From positions 1 to 64,000 of the forward strand of contig JANQEE010000023.1 of assembly GCA_028278525.1 (NCBI GenBank): a DNA stretch of 64,000 nt. Direction: 5' to 3'. This DNA comes from Minwuiaceae bacterium (GTDB taxonomy: Bacteria > Pseudomonadota > Alphaproteobacteria > Minwuiales > Minwuiaceae). The position numbers and the translations under genes were made by a program. Below are positions 9,728 to 19,740 of the stretch, in pieces. Under the pieces are notes generated by a model. That model did not search any database and was not told where the DNA came from. It saw nothing but the letters and a program-made list of their open reading frames with translations. How positions within the stretch are numbered: the stretch's first letter is position 1; every line of letters begins with the position of its first letter.

Positions 9728-11071
9728 ATGGCGTCAGCCGCCGAACAACTGGCCGCGAACCTGAATTTCGGAGCATTCGCGAAGGCCACTGAACTGAAGA
9801 AGCGCATCTGGTTCACGCTGGGTGCGCTGATCGTTTATCGGCTCGGCACCTATATCCCGATCCCCGGTATCGATCCGGTGGTGATGCAGGACATCTTCCA
9901 GCAGAACGCCGGCGGCATCCTGGGCATGTTCGACGTCTTCGCCGGCGGCGCGCTCGGCCGGATGACCATTTTCGCCCTCAATGTCATGCCTTACATCTCG
10001 GCGTCGATCATCATGCAGTTGATGACCACGATTTCGCCGACGCTGGAGCAATGGAAGAAGGAGGGCGAGCAGGGCCGTAAGAAGATCAATCAGTACACCC
10101 GCTACGGCACCGTCATCCTGGCGGCGTTACAGGGCTATGGCATCGCGGTCGGGATGGAAGGCTTGCAAAGCAGCACCGGCCAGGCAGTCGCAGATCCCGG
10201 TTACTTCTTCCGTTTCACCACCGTGGTGACGCTGACTGGCGGTACGCTGTTCCTGATGTGGCTGGGCGAGCAGATCACCGCCCGCGGCGTCGGCAACGGC
10301 ATCTCGCTGATCATCTTCTCCGGCATTGTCGCCGAATTGCCCAGCGCGTTGGTCGGCACGCTGGAACTCGGACGGACCAACGCCATTTCGCCTGCGCTGA
10401 TCATCGGCCTGATCGTCATGGTCGTGGCCGTGATCGCTTTCATCGTCTTCATGGAACGGGCGCAGCGCCGGCTGCTGGTTCAGTATCCGAAGCGCCAGGT
10501 CGGTAACCGTATGATGGGCGGCGAGAACACCCATCTGCCTCTCAAGCTCAACACGGCCGGCGTGATCCCGCCGATCTTCGCCTCGTCGCTGTTGCTGATG
10601 CCGATTACGGTCGCGCAGTTCAGCGCGGGCCAGGGACCGGAATGGCTCACCACTGTGACGGCGTTGCTGGGGCGGGGGCAGCCGCTTTACATGCTGCTGT
10701 TCATCGGCGGCATCATCTTCTTCTGCTTCTTCTATACCGCTATCGTGTTTAATCCGCAGGATACCGCGGATAATCTGAAGAAGTACGGCGGCTTCATCCC
10801 AGGGATTCGGCCCGGCCAGCGGACCGCGGAATATATCGACTATGTGTTGACGCGGCTGACGGTTGTCGGCGCCGGTTATCTGGCCCTGGTCTGTCTGCTG
10901 CCGGAGCTATTGATCAGTCAGTTTGCCGTGCCGTTCTATTTCGGCGGTACCTCGCTCCTGATCGTGGTCAGCGTCACGATGGATACTGTCGCCCAGATTC
11001 AAAGCCATCTGCTTGCCCATCAGTACGAAGGCTTGATCAAGAAATCGAAGCTCAGGGGGAGCCGGCGGTGA
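9728..11071 (+). CDS. secY: Preprotein translocase subunit SecY
   Basis: SecY (447 aa) forms the protein-conducting channel of the SecYEG translocase in the inner membrane. Ten transmembrane segments can be placed. Family hallmarks are [12 protein letters not shown] at residues 36-48, the plug region [26 protein letters not shown], and the cytosolic loops carrying [20 protein letters not shown]. Its stop overlaps the GTG start of adk (GTGA), which links secretion and adenylate kinase genes as in most bacteria. Confidence 0.98.
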   Translation: MASAAEQLAANLNFGAFAKATELKKRIWFTLGALIVYRLGTYIPIPGIDPVVMQDIFQQNAGGILGMFDVFAGGALGRMTIFALNVMPYISASIIMQLMTTISPTLEQWKKEGEQGRKKINQYTRYGTVILAALQGYGIAVGMEGLQSSTGQAVADPGYFFRFTTVVTLTGGTLFLMWLGEQITARGVGNGISLIIFSGIVAELPSALVGTLELGRTNAISPALIIGLIVMVVAVIAFIVFMERAQRRLLVQYPKRQVGNRMMGGENTHLPLKLNTAGVIPPIFASSLLLMPITVAQFSAGQGPEWLTTVTALLGRGQPLYMLLFIGGIIFFCFFYTAIVFNPQDTADNLKKYGGFIPGIRPGQRTAEYIDYVLTRLTVVGAGYLALVCLLPELLISQFAVPFYFGGTSLLIVVSVTMDTVAQIQSHLLAHQYEGLIKKSKLRGSRR

Positions 11072-11718
11072 ATATTATCCTGTTGGGCCCGCCAGGCGCC
11101 GGCAAGGGGACGCAGGCAAAGCGTCTCGAGGACGAACGGGGACTGGTTCAGCTCTCGACCGGCGACATGCTGCGCGCCGCGGTTGCCGCCGGCAGCGAGG
11201 TCGGCCGCCAGGCGAAGCCGGTCATGGAGGCCGGCAAGCTGGTGTCGGACGAGATCCTGGTCGCCCTGATTGCCGAGCGTATCGACGCCCCGGATACCGC
11301 CAACGGGTTCATTCTGGACGGTTTTCCGCGGACCACGGCCCAGGCCGAGGCTCTGGACGCGATGCTGGCCGAAAAAGGCCTGAAACTGGACAGCGTGATC
11401 GAGATGGTGGTCGACGACGCGGCCCTGGTTGAGCGGATTACCGGCCGTTTCACATGTGCAAAGTGTGGAATGGGTTACAACGACCGCTATAAGCCGACCA
11501 AGGTCGAAGGGGTCTGCGACGAATGCGGTGGGACCGAGTTCACCCGCCGGGCCGACGACAACGAGGAAACGGTCAAATCCCGGCTGAAGGCCTACCACGA
11601 CCAGACGGCGCCGCTGCTGCCCTATTACCGGGCCAGGGGCGTGCTGCGTCAGGTCGACGGGATGGCGGATATGGACGCCGTGGCCGGGGAGATCCAGACG
11701 GCCCTGCAGGCCGCCTAA
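11068..11718 (+). CDS. adk: Adenylate kinase, zinc-lid form
   Basis: Adenylate kinase (216 aa) interconverts ATP, AMP and ADP. The P-loop [10 protein letters not shown] is at residues 7-16, and [10 protein letters not shown] marks the AMP-binding region. The lid (about residues 126-165) holds two CxxC pairs (CAKC and CDEC), so it should bind zinc, unlike the E. coli enzyme. The start is a GTG overlapping the secY stop. A strong promoter for the next operon begins 5 bases after its stop codon. Confidence 0.98.
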   Translation: MNIILLGPPGAGKGTQAKRLEDERGLVQLSTGDMLRAAVAAGSEVGRQAKPVMEAGKLVSDEILVALIAERIDAPDTANGFILDGFPRTTAQAEALDAMLAEKGLKLDSVIEMVVDDAALVERITGRFTCAKCGMGYNDRYKPTKVEGVCDECGGTEFTRRADDNEETVKSRLKAYHDQTAPLLPYYRARGVLRQVDGMADMDAVAGEIQTALQAA

Positions 11719-11722
11719 GTTG

Positions 11723-11750
11723 TTGACGGACTGTTAAGAATTTCTATAAT
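11723..11750 (+). promoter_or_regulatory. Sigma-70 promoter of the alpha operon
   Basis: TTGACG at 11723-11728 and a perfect TATAAT at 11745-11750 are separated by 16 bases. This is the best sigma-70 promoter seen in the window. It lies 93 bases upstream of rpsM, so it should drive rpsM-rpsK-rpoA-rplQ independently of the upstream ribosomal operon. The leader carries no U-tailed hairpin. Confidence 0.85.
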
Positions 11751-11843
11751 CGCGCGTCCCCAGGAAAAGGCGCTGCGATTGTGACAGCAGAATGGACGGG
11801 TGCAGAGGTTTCTGCGCGCCGTCCTTTATGAGGAGATGGAAGC

Positions 11844-12212
11844 GTGGCGCGGATAGCTGGCGTAAATATTCCAACCGGTAAGCGGGTAGAGGTCGGGCTG
11901 ACCTATATCCACGGTATCGGCCAGACCAAGGCGAAGGAAATCTGCGACAAGGCCGGTATTGCGGCCGAACGGCGCGTGAACGAGCTGAGCGACGCGGAAG
12001 TGATTCAGATCCGCGAGCTGATCGACCGCGATTACATGGTCGAGGGCGATTTGCGCCGGGAAGTGGCGATGAATATCAAGCGGCTGATGGATCTGGGCTG
12101 CTACCGCGGCCTGCGCCACCGTCGCGGGCTGCCCGTCAATGGTCAGCGCACCCATACCAACGCCCGTACCCGCAAGGGTAAGGCGCGGCCGATTGCCGGC
12201 AAAAAGAAATAA
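11844..12212 (+). CDS. rpsM: 30S ribosomal protein S13
   Basis: S13 (122 aa) is at the top of the 30S head, contacts the P-site tRNA and forms bridges to L5. The protein starts [25 protein letters not shown] and ends with the [22 protein letters not shown] motif, both diagnostic. The start is GTG at 11844, preceded by GAGGAGATGG. It is the first gene of the alpha operon and is followed 21 bases later by rpsK. Confidence 0.98.
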   Translation: MARIAGVNIPTGKRVEVGLTYIHGIGQTKAKEICDKAGIAAERRVNELSDAEVIQIRELIDRDYMVEGDLRREVAMNIKRLMDLGCYRGLRHRRGLPVNGQRTHTNARTRKGKARPIAGKKK

Positions 12213-12233
12213 CCGTTAGGTTAAGGGAAATCC

Positions 12234-12623
12234 ATGGCTAAGGATAAATCGCGCGTACGGCGCCGCGAGCGTAAGAACATCACGTCGGGCATCGCCCACG
12301 TGGCCGCGACGTTCAACAACACCATGATCACCATCACCGACGTTCAGGGAAACGCGATTTCCTGGTCTTCGGCCGGCGGCATGGGATTCAAGGGCTCGCG
12401 TAAGTCGACCCCTTATGCCGCCCAGATGGCGGCGGAAGATGCGGGCCGCAAAGCGCAGGAACACGGCGTGAAGACGCTGGAAGTCAATGTCAAAGGTCCC
12501 GGTTCCGGGCGCGAGTCGGCATTGCGGGCGTTGCAGGCGGTCGGCTTCACCATCACCGCGATCCGCGACGTGACGCCGATTCCGCACAACGGCTGCCGGC
12601 CGCCGAAGCGGCGCCGGGTCTAG
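12234..12623 (+). CDS. rpsK: 30S ribosomal protein S11
   Basis: S11 (129 aa) lies on the 30S platform near the Shine-Dalgarno helix. Characteristic segments are [39 protein letters not shown] and, at the end, [23 protein letters not shown]. The Asn-Gly step in the last motif is the site of isoaspartate formation in E. coli. A 123-base gap separates it from rpoA. Confidence 0.98.
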   Translation: MAKDKSRVRRRERKNITSGIAHVAATFNNTMITITDVQGNAISWSSAGGMGFKGSRKSTPYAAQMAAEDAGRKAQEHGVKTLEVNVKGPGSGRESALRALQAVGFTITAIRDVTPIPHNGCRPPKRRRV

Positions 12624-12746
12624 GCGAAAGAATTAGGGCCGCCGATACCGCGGGCCGCGGCGGTGCGGTCGGCGAAACAAACGGTAAGTTGCTGGTCGCT
12701 GGGCGCCTGATACCGACAGGCGTCCGCCAATTGCGAGGTTGAAGAC

Positions 12747-13763
12747 GTGATCCAGAAGAACTGGAAAGAACTGATCAAGCCGAACAAGCTCTCGATCGAT
12801 GTGGGCGACGATCCGTCGCGCACGGCCACCGTCGTGGCCGAACCGCTGGAGCGTGGATTTGGACTGACGCTCGGCAATGCGTTGCGCCGGGTTCTGTTGT
12901 CCAGCCTGCAGGGCGCTGCGGTGACGTCGATCCATATCGACGGCGTGTTGCATGAATTCTCGTCCATCGCCGGCGTGCGCGAGGACGTGACGGACGTCGT
13001 GCTCAACATCAAGTCGCTCGCCCTGCGTATGCATGCCGATGGCCCGAAGCGTATGTCGTTGAAGGCCGAAGGGCCGGGCGAGGTGAAGGCGTCCCAGATC
13101 GAGACCGGCGCCGATATCGAAATCATGAACCCGGACCTCAGTCTGATGACGCTGGATGACGGTGCGCGGATCAGCATGGAGCTGACGGTGCAGGCCGGTA
13201 AAGGCTATGTGCCGGCAACGGCGAACCGGCCGGAAGACGCGCCGATCGGGCTGGTGCCCGTCGATGCGCTCTACTCTCCGGTCAGGAAAGTGGCCTACAA
13301 GGTTGAAAACACACGCGAAGGTCAGGTGCTCGATTACGACAAGCTGACCATGGATCTTGAAACCAACGGCACGGTGTCGCCGGAAGACGCGGTCGCCTAC
13401 GCGGCGCGGATTCTTCAGGATCAGCTCAACCTGTTCGTCAATTTCGAAGAGCCGCAGGAAGAGGTGCGGACCGAAGCGCCGCTGGAGCCGCAATTCAATT
13501 CGGCCCTGCTGAAGAAAGTAGACGAACTGGAACTGTCGGTCCGGTCGGCCAACTGCCTGAAGAACGACAACATCGTCTATATCGGCGACCTCATTCAGAA
13601 GACCGAGGCAGAGATGCTGCGCACGCCGAATTTCGGCCGCAAGTCGCTGAACGAGATCAAGGAAGTGCTGTCGCAGATGGGGTTGCATCTCGGCATGGAA
13701 GTGCCCGGTTGGCCGCCGGAGAATATCGACGACGTCGCCAAACGGATTGAACAGGAATACTAG
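12747..13763 (+). CDS. rpoA: DNA-directed RNA polymerase subunit alpha
   Basis: The alpha subunit (338 aa) nucleates RNA polymerase assembly through its N-terminal domain and binds UP elements and activators through its C-terminal domain. The dimer interface is recognisable as [23 protein letters not shown] near residue 35. The C-terminal domain (about 255-338) carries [17 protein letters not shown] and [24 protein letters not shown]. The start is a GTG after GCGAGG. The preceding 123-base gap can form a 6-bp hairpin (CGCCTG with CAGGCG, about 12705-12723) of unknown role. Confidence 0.98.
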   Translation: MIQKNWKELIKPNKLSIDVGDDPSRTATVVAEPLERGFGLTLGNALRRVLLSSLQGAAVTSIHIDGVLHEFSSIAGVREDVTDVVLNIKSLALRMHADGPKRMSLKAEGPGEVKASQIETGADIEIMNPDLSLMTLDDGARISMELTVQAGKGYVPATANRPEDAPIGLVPVDALYSPVRKVAYKVENTREGQVLDYDKLTMDLETNGTVSPEDAVAYAARILQDQLNLFVNFEEPQEEVRTEAPLEPQFNSALLKKVDELELSVRSANCLKNDNIVYIGDLIQKTEAEMLRTPNFGRKSLNEIKEVLSQMGLHLGMEVPGWPPENIDDVAKRIEQEY

Positions 13764-13796
13764 GCCGCTGAGAGCCTAAGGTCGGAGTTAAGGACA

Positions 13797-14222
13797 ATGC
13801 GTCACCGTATCAAGGGGCGAAGACTGAGCCGCAGCAGCTCGCATCGTAAAGCGCTGCTCGCGAATATGGCGGCATCGCTCATCAAGCATGAGCAGATAAC
13901 GACAACGCTGCCGAAGGCGAAGGAGCTTCGTCCGGTGGTGGAGAAGCTGATCACGCTCGGCAAGCGGGGCGGATTGCATGCGCGCCGCCAGGCGCTGGCC
14001 TCCCTGCCCGAAAAGACCGCCGTGGACAAACTGTTCAGCACCCTGGCGGAGCGGTACGCGGATCGGATGGGCGGTTATACCCGCGTGATCAAGGCGGGCT
14101 ACCGTTACGGTGACAGCGCCGCCATGGGCGTGATCGAGCTGGTCGACAGGGATCCGGATGCGAAGGGTCAGGATTCCGGTCCGCTGCCGGAAGAGCTCGA
14201 GCAGGAAGAAGAGATGGCTTAA
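13797..14222 (+). CDS. rplQ: 50S ribosomal protein L17
   Basis: L17 (141 aa) lies near the tunnel exit of the 50S subunit. It begins [25 protein letters not shown] and has the [23 protein letters not shown] segment and a [24 protein letters not shown] core. The acidic tail after residue 120 ([10 protein letters not shown]) is a modest extension. It ends the ribosomal superoperon and is followed by a hairpin terminator. Confidence 0.98.
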   Translation: MRHRIKGRRLSRSSSHRKALLANMAASLIKHEQITTTLPKAKELRPVVEKLITLGKRGGLHARRQALASLPEKTAVDKLFSTLAERYADRMGGYTRVIKAGYRYGDSAAMGVIELVDRDPDAKGQDSGPLPEELEQEEEMA

Positions 14223-14255
14223 CGGCCCCGGGTTCGGGTCATAAAAGCGGCGAGG

Positions 14256-14286
14256 GGGCAGTCCAATGGGCTGCCCTTCGTGTTTC
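14256..14286 (+). terminator. Terminator after rplQ
   Basis: A 9-bp stem (14256-14264 with 14268-14276, one U-G pair) closes a three-base loop and is followed by TTCGTGTTTC. It lies 33 bases after the rplQ stop and before the protease gene, so it plausibly ends the ribosomal transcript. The T-tract is interrupted, which lowers certainty. Confidence 0.6.
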
Positions 14287-14337
14287 TGAGGCGATAGAGT
14301 GGTGTTGCAGTTTGCACCGCAGGATCGGAGGCGTGGC

Positions 14338-15768
14338 GTGACAGTTTCGATGACTTGGCGCCGGGCGGCGGCTTTGCTGATCGCGCTCGCTGGCTTGGCC
14401 GTGACGCCGTTGGCTGCGGCCGACGCAGAGCGCCGGATGCCGGACTCGGCCGAACAGATTCGGCTCTCCTATGCGCCTTTGGTTAAGAAGGCCGCACCTG
14501 CGGTCGTCAACATCTACGCCAAGCGCATGGTGCAGAGCCGCCAGCGCTCGCCCCTATTCGACGACCCTTTCTTCCGCCGCTTCTTCGGCGACGATTTCTT
14601 CGGCGGGCGGCAAAGGCAGCAGAGCCAGAATTCGCTTGGCTCCGGGGTCATCGTTCGCCCGGACGGCGTCATCGTCACCAACCACCATGTGATCCAGGGC
14701 GCCACCGAAATCACCGTGGTGCTGAACGACCGGCGCGAATTCGGCGCCGAGGTTCTGTTGACCGACGAAAAGACCGATCTGGCGGTGCTGACCATCGATC
14801 CCGATGGTGCCGATCTTCAGCATCTGGAGTTCGCGGATTCCGATGATCTGGAAGTCGGCGACATCGTTCTCGCTATCGGCAATCCGTTTGGCGTCGGGCA
14901 GACCGTCACCCAGGGCATCGTTTCCGCCCTGGCCCGCACCAACGTATCCCGCGAAGGCCTGCAGGCCTTCATCCAGACCGACGCGGCGATCAATCCTGGC
15001 AATTCCGGCGGTGCCCTGATCGCGATCGGCGGCGGCCTGGTCGGCATCAATACGGCGATCTTCTCCCGGTCGGGCGGCAGCCACGGCATCGGTTTCGCCA
15101 TTCCGTCCAATCTGGTCGAGGCCGTGGTCAATAACGCGCTGATGGGGGGCGAGGTGGTGCGGCCCTGGTTCGGCGCGTCCGGCCAGCCGGTGACCGCGGA
15201 CCTGGCCATGAGTCTCGGCTTGGATCGCCCGGGCGGTGTTTTGATCAATCGGCTGCATCCGACCGGCCCGGCGGCGAAAGCCGGGCTGACTGTCGGTGAT
15301 GTGCTGCTGGCTGTCGACGGCCACGGCGTCGCCGACTTGGAGGAACTGAAGTTCCGTATCGCCACGCTGGAAATAGGCGGCGTCACGGAAGTCGACCTGC
15401 TGCGCAAAGGCCGGACCATCAAGGCGTCGCTGGAGCTGGAACCGCCGCCGGAAGATCCGCCGCGCAACATAACCCTGCTGTCGGATGCGCATCCGCTTCA
15501 GGGCGCCGAAGTGGCCAACCTGTCGCCGGCCTTGGGCGAGGAACTCGGTTTCAATGCGTTGGATGTCGGCGTGGTCGTGACGCGAATCAGACGCGGTACG
15601 GCGGCGCATCGCATGCGGCTCAGGCCGGGCGACATCCTCGTCGCGCTCAACGATACCGAGATCGAAAGCGTCGGTCAGCTTGTCGACCTGTTGCGCGTCG
15701 ACCAGGGCAACTGGCGCTTCACGGTCCGCCGGGGCCGCCAGACCGTCAATCTGGTGGTCCGGTCGTGA
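14338..15768 (+). CDS. DegP/HtrA-family periplasmic serine protease
   Basis: This is a trypsin-like protease with two PDZ domains that degrades or refolds damaged envelope proteins. Counting from the GTG at 14338 (476 aa), residues 1-27 form a signal peptide, the catalytic triad is His117 (TNHHV), Asp147 (TDLAVL) and Ser223 (GNSGGAL), and the PDZ domains cover about 260-350 and 380-470. The start is supported by GGAGG six bases upstream; a GTG at 14299 would add 13 residues. The linker FDDPFFRRFFGDDFF is typical of DegQ/DegP. Its stop overlaps rarA (GTGA). Confidence 0.93.
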   Translation: MTVSMTWRRAAALLIALAGLAVTPLAAADAERRMPDSAEQIRLSYAPLVKKAAPAVVNIYAKRMVQSRQRSPLFDDPFFRRFFGDDFFGGRQRQQSQNSLGSGVIVRPDGVIVTNHHVIQGATEITVVLNDRREFGAEVLLTDEKTDLAVLTIDPDGADLQHLEFADSDDLEVGDIVLAIGNPFGVGQTVTQGIVSALARTNVSREGLQAFIQTDAAINPGNSGGALIAIGGGLVGINTAIFSRSGGSHGIGFAIPSNLVEAVVNNALMGGEVVRPWFGASGQPVTADLAMSLGLDRPGGVLINRLHPTGPAAKAGLTVGDVLLAVDGHGVADLEELKFRIATLEIGGVTEVDLLRKGRTIKASLELEPPPEDPPRNITLLSDAHPLQGAEVANLSPALGEELGFNALDVGVVVTRIRRGTAAHRMRLRPGDILVALNDTEIESVGQLVDLLRVDQGNWRFTVRRGRQTVNLVVRS

Positions 15769-17072
15769 GCAATCTGTTCGAGGCTGCCGGCCTCGCCGAC
15801 GATGCGCCGCATCCGTTGGCGGATCGGCTGCGTCCGGCGGGCCTGGATCAGGTGCTGGGCCAGGACCATTTGTTGCAGGGCGACGGCCCGCTGGCCCGGA
15901 TGCTGGCGGCCGGTCGCCTGTCCTCGCTGATCCTATGGGGCCCGCCCGGCAGCGGCAAGACCACCATCGCCCGCCTGCTGGCCCACACGGTCGATCTGCG
16001 GTTCGAGCAGCTCTCGGCGGTGTTCTCCGGCGTGGCGGACCTGCGCAAGGCGTTCGACCGGGCCCGCGACTTTCGCCAGCAGGGGCAGGGCACTCTGTTG
16101 TTCGTCGACGAGATCCACCGCTTCAACCGCGCCCAGCAGGACGGATTCCTGCCGTTCGTCGAAGACGGCACCGTGGTGCTGGTCGGCGCGACCACGGAGA
16201 ACCCGTCGTTTGAGTTGAACGCCGCTCTGCTGTCGCGCTGTCAGGTCCTGGTGCTAAACCGCCTGGACGAAGCGGCGTTGGAGGAGCTGCTCAGCCGGGC
16301 GGAGGCGGAAATGGACCGTGCCCTGCCACTCGACGCCGACGCCCGCACCGCCCTCCTTTCGATGGCCGACGGCGACGGCCGGTTCCTACTCAATCTAGCC
16401 GAGGACCTGTTCGATATCGCGCCGGGCCAGCTTCTGGATACCGACGCGCTGGTCCGTACCGTACAGCGCCGCGCCCCGGTCTACGACAAGGCGCAGGAAG
16501 GCCACTACAACCTGATTAGCGCTCTGCACAAGTCGCTCAGGGGCTCGGACACCGACGCGGCACTCTACTGGCTGGCCCGCATGCTGGAGGCCGGCGAGGA
16601 CCCGCTCTATATCGTCCGCCGGCTGGTCCGGTTCTCGGTCGAGGATGTCGGCCTCGCCGACCCCAACGCGCTCGCCCAGGCCCTTGCCGCCAAGGATGCC
16701 TACGACTTCCTCGGCACGCCGGAAGGCGAACTGGCGGTCGCGCAACTGGTCATCTATCTCGGCACCGCGCCGAAATCCAATGCCGCCTACAAGGCGCTCA
16801 GCGCGGCCCGTGGCGCCGCAAAGACGTCCGGCTCCCTGATGCCGCCGAAGCACATCCTCAACGCCCCGACCCGGATGATGAAGGACATGGGCTACGGCGA
16901 CGGCTATGTCTACGATCACGACACGGAAGAAGGCTTTTCCGGCCAGGACTACTTCCCCGAAGGCATGGACCGGCAGCGGTTGTACCGGCCGACGGAGCGC
17001 GGCTTCGAGCGTGAGATCGAAAAGCGCCTCGCCTACTGGGACAAGCTCAGGCGACAGGGCGGCGGCGAATGA
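15765..17072 (+). CDS. rarA: Replication-associated recombination protein A (AAA+ ATPase)
   Basis: RarA/MgsA (435 aa) is a clamp-loader-like ATPase acting at stalled replication forks. The Walker A motif GPPGSGKTT is at residues 59-67, Walker B is seen as LLFVDEIHRFN near residue 112, and sensor 1 as GATTENPSFELN. The C-terminal tetramerisation region includes ARMLEAGEDPLYIVRRLVRFS and MPPKHILNAPTRMMK. The GTG start overlaps the protease stop, and its own stop overlaps crcB by four bases. The order rarA-crcB-RluA synthase is common in alphaproteobacteria. Confidence 0.95.
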   Translation: MSNLFEAAGLADDAPHPLADRLRPAGLDQVLGQDHLLQGDGPLARMLAAGRLSSLILWGPPGSGKTTIARLLAHTVDLRFEQLSAVFSGVADLRKAFDRARDFRQQGQGTLLFVDEIHRFNRAQQDGFLPFVEDGTVVLVGATTENPSFELNAALLSRCQVLVLNRLDEAALEELLSRAEAEMDRALPLDADARTALLSMADGDGRFLLNLAEDLFDIAPGQLLDTDALVRTVQRRAPVYDKAQEGHYNLISALHKSLRGSDTDAALYWLARMLEAGEDPLYIVRRLVRFSVEDVGLADPNALAQALAAKDAYDFLGTPEGELAVAQLVIYLGTAPKSNAAYKALSAARGAAKTSGSLMPPKHILNAPTRMMKDMGYGDGYVYDHDTEEGFSGQDYFPEGMDRQRLYRPTERGFEREIEKRLAYWDKLRRQGGGE

Positions 17073-17449
17073 ACTTGGTGCTCGCCATCGCTGCCGGCGG
17101 CGCGCTTGGCGCCGTGGGCCGACATTTCGTCGGCGCGGCGGCGCTCAGACTGTTCGGGTCCGGCTTTCCAGTCGGCACGGTTACGGTAAACATCGTCGGC
17201 TCCTTCCTGATGGGCGCGCTGGTCGCGTTGATGGCGGTCAAGCTGACGCCGAGCCCTGAGTTCCGGGCGTTCCTCACCGTCGGCCTGCTTGGCGGGTTCA
17301 CCACCTTCTCCGCCTTCTCGCTGGACGCGGTGCTGCTGTACGAACGCGGCGCTTATGCCGCGGCGGCAGTCTACGTCGCGGTCTCGGTGGTCTGCTCCGT
17401 CGGCGGCCTGTTCGCCGGCCTCCAGATCGTTCGTCAGGTGCTGGTATGA
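17069..17449 (+). CDS. crcB: Fluoride ion channel CrcB/Fluc
   Basis: CrcB (126 aa) is a small four-helix membrane protein that dimerises as a fluoride exporter. The family motifs GGALGAVGRHFVG at the N-terminus, GTVTVNIVGSFLMG at about residue 36 (with the conserved Asn in the pore) and GLLGGFTTFSAFSLDAV at about 72 (with the Phe-box residues) are all present. It overlaps the genes on both sides by four bases, so it has no leader of its own and no fluoride riboswitch. Confidence 0.95.
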   Translation: MNLVLAIAAGGALGAVGRHFVGAAALRLFGSGFPVGTVTVNIVGSFLMGALVALMAVKLTPSPEFRAFLTVGLLGGFTTFSAFSLDAVLLYERGAYAAAAVYVAVSVVCSVGGLFAGLQIVRQVLV

Positions 17450-18426
17450 GTGGCGTTGAGACCGTCACCGTCGAGACGGAAGAGCGCGACATGCGGCTCG
17501 ACCGCTGGTTCCGCAACCGCTACCCGGCGCTTACCCAGGGCCGATTGCAGAAGCTGCTCAGGACCGGCCAGGTGCGGGTTGACGGCAAGCGGGTCAAGGC
17601 GGGCGAGCGGCTGACGCCCGGCCAGCAGGTGCGCGTGCCCCCGCTGCCGGACGCGCCCCGTCCCCAGGCGTCGATGCTCCACCTCACCGATCATGAGATC
17701 AAGGATTTGCGTGCCCGCATCCTGCATCGCGACGACTCTGTCCTGGTGATCGATAAGCCTGCCGGTTTGGCGGTGCAAGGCGGCAGCGGACAGCACCGGC
17801 ACCTCGACGCCATGCTCGGGGTTCTTAAGATGGACGGTCCCGAACGCCCGCGCCTGGTGCATCGCCTGGACATGGAGACGTCCGGCGTTCTGGTCCTGGC
17901 GCGCCGTCGCACGGCGGCCGTGGCGCTGACCGAGGCGTTTCGCGACAAGAGCGCGCAGAAGACCTACTGGGCGCTTGTCGTCGGTGTGCCCAAGCCGGCT
18001 CAGGGCGATATCGACCTGGCGTTGGAGAAGCGCGCCGGACCGAATGGGGACCGGGTCGTTGCCGGGCCCGGCGGCAAACGCGCCGTCACCCGCTACGCCA
18101 TTATGGAGAACGCGGGGCGGCGTGCGTCATGGCTTGCGATGATGCCGCTTACCGGCCGGACCCATCAGTTGCGGGCGCACAGCGCCGCGATCGGCACGCC
18201 GATCGTCGGCGACGATAAATACGGCGGCACCGAGCATGAAATCGGCGGCCTCGGCCGCGGGCTGCACCTTCACGCCCGCGAATTGACCATCCCCCACCCG
18301 GATGGCGGCGACTTACATGTCGTCGCCGACCTGCCGCCGCATATGGCGGAAAGCTGGCGAGCCCTCGGCTTCACTGTTGCCGGCCATAGGGACCCGTTCG
18401 AAGACGCACCGGAGCTCTCTATCTGA
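17446..18426 (+). CDS. RluA-family 23S rRNA pseudouridine synthase (RluC-like)
   Basis: The 326-aa protein has an N-terminal S4 RNA-binding domain (about residues 16-65) and an RluA-type catalytic domain. The catalytic Asp is residue 142 in HRLDMETSG, and the later motifs GRTHQLRAHSAAIGTPIVGDDKYGG are complete. Such enzymes isomerise uridines in 23S rRNA; RluC is the closest fit by architecture and neighbourhood, but the target sites cannot be read from sequence. It is the last gene of the run starting at the protease. Confidence 0.92.
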   Translation: MSGVETVTVETEERDMRLDRWFRNRYPALTQGRLQKLLRTGQVRVDGKRVKAGERLTPGQQVRVPPLPDAPRPQASMLHLTDHEIKDLRARILHRDDSVLVIDKPAGLAVQGGSGQHRHLDAMLGVLKMDGPERPRLVHRLDMETSGVLVLARRRTAAVALTEAFRDKSAQKTYWALVVGVPKPAQGDIDLALEKRAGPNGDRVVAGPGGKRAVTRYAIMENAGRRASWLAMMPLTGRTHQLRAHSAAIGTPIVGDDKYGGTEHEIGGLGRGLHLHARELTIPHPDGGDLHVVADLPPHMAESWRALGFTVAGHRDPFEDAPELSI

Positions 18427-18462
18427 TATTAGATTAAATAATGAGTCCAACTAATTGATTTT

Positions 18463-18918
18463 TCATCCTCTTCCGCGGTAGGGCGCAACGCCCTGATCCG
18501 GCAGCCAGAGCCCCTCCGGCGGCTTTCCTGTCTGGTAGAACACGTCGATCGGTATGCCGCCGCGCGGAAACCAATAGCCGCCGATCCTCAACCAGATTGG
18601 CGCCAGCGCATCGGTCAGTCGGCGGGCGATGGCGACCGTGCAGTCTTCGTGAAAGGCGCCGTGATTGCGGAAGGAGCCGAGGTAGAGCTTCAGCGACTTG
18701 CTTTCGATCAGCAACTCGTCCGGCACATAGTCCAGCACCAGGTGGGCGAAGTCCGGTTGGCCGGTGACCGGGCAGATGCTGGTGAATTCCGGGCAGGTGA
18801 ATCGCACCAGGTAGGTCTCGCCCTTGTGTGGGTTGGCCACGGTGTCCAAAACCGCCTTGTCCGGGGTCTCGGGCATCTCCGTCGGTTGCCCCAGTATCGT
18901 CAGGTTTTCTTCCGTCAT
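18463..18918 (-). CDS. queF: NADPH-dependent 7-cyano-7-deazaguanine reductase
   Basis: QueF (151 aa, unimodular YkvM type) reduces preQ0 to preQ1 in queuosine synthesis. The catalytic Cys49 lies in [13 protein letters not shown] and the partner Asp56 follows; the NADPH-binding QueF motif [16 protein letters not shown] and the substrate glutamate in GAFHED are present. I chose the ATG at 18918 over one three codons upstream because GGGAG stands at a proper distance only for the former. It interrupts an otherwise forward-strand cluster. No preQ1 riboswitch was recognised upstream. Confidence 0.95.
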   Translation of the reverse strand: MTEENLTILGQPTEMPETPDKAVLDTVANPHKGETYLVRFTCPEFTSICPVTGQPDFAHLVLDYVPDELLIESKSLKLYLGSFRNHGAFHEDCTVAIARRLTDALAPIWLRIGGYWFPRGGIPIDVFYQTGKPPEGLWLPDQGVAPYRGRG

Positions 18919-19059
18919 CGCCACCATCTCCCGCCAATCGAACCGCACGCTAGAGAGAACGCTTCTGAATGGAAACCGGTCCGCTAAAATTTGAAATCTC
19001 TGTGCCGTATACCGCAACGGCGGCGTGACGGGGTCGGTTCTTTGTGGGAAGCTTAGCAC

Positions 19060-19740
19060 ATGGTAACTGCAGACCGGTCGCGGCTGGTGGTGTTCGATCT
19101 TGACGGCACCCTGGTGGATAGCGAAGCGCACATCGTCGTCGCCATGCAGGCGGCATTCGAACAGCATGACTTGCCGGGGCCGGGCCGACAGGCTGTCCGG
19201 CAGGTCGTCGGCCTATCCTTGGCGGCGGCGATAGAGCGTCTGGCGCCCCGTCAGCCGGAGCCCGTCCGTTCCCAGCTGGGCGAGACCTATCGCCGGAATT
19301 TTCTCAACAGCCGCACGCCCGACAATCACGAGCCGTTGTTTCCCGGCGTGGTCGAGACCCTGGACGGCCTCGGCCGGGCCGGGTACCTGCTCGGCATCGC
19401 CACCGGCAAATCGATGCAGGGCCTGCGCGCCGTCCTGGCCAGCCATCAACTCGCCGACCGTTTCGTCACGCTGCAAACGCCGGATCATGGCCCCGGCAAG
19501 CCGCATCCGGACATGTTGAACCGCGCCATGGATGAAGCTGGTGTTGCCGCGGGCGACACCGTGGTGGTCGGCGATACCTCCTACGACATGACCATGTCGG
19601 CCAGCGCCGGCGTTGCCGCAATCGGCGTCTCCTGGGGCTACCATGCGGTGGAGGACCTCGTGGAAGCTGGCGCGGCCCATGTCATCGACCGGTTCGACCA
19701 GCTTGAGGCCGCGGTCGTCCAACTGATCGGCGCGGGTTGA
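19060..19740 (+). CDS. HAD-family hydrolase (phosphoglycolate phosphatase-like)
   Basis: The 226-aa protein is a subfamily IA HAD phosphatase. Motif I is [11 protein letters not shown] with nucleophile Asp13 and acid/base Asp15; motif II is IATGKS; motif III is the Lys in GKPHPDML; motif IV is VVGDTSYDM. The cap domain lies between residues 20 and 90. A Gph-like role is possible, but substrates in this superfamily are not predictable. In related genomes a gene of this type follows the RluA synthase; here queF stands between them. It overlaps the next gene by one base. Confidence 0.88.
   Translation: MVTADRSRLVVFDLDGTLVDSEAHIVVAMQAAFEQHDLPGPGRQAVRQVVGLSLAAAIERLAPRQPEPVRSQLGETYRRNFLNSRTPDNHEPLFPGVVETLDGLGRAGYLLGIATGKSMQGLRAVLASHQLADRFVTLQTPDHGPGKPHPDMLNRAMDEAGVAAGDTVVVGDTSYDMTMSASAGVAAIGVSWGYHAVEDLVEAGAAHVIDRFDQLEAAVVQLIGAG

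Noticed and set aside
17000-17100. Fluoride riboswitch for crcB
   Set aside because: crcB overlaps rarA by four bases and has no room for a leader element of its own.
18919-19059. preQ1 riboswitch upstream of queF
   Set aside because: The divergent gap was read on the minus strand and shows neither a preQ1-I nor a preQ1-II pattern.
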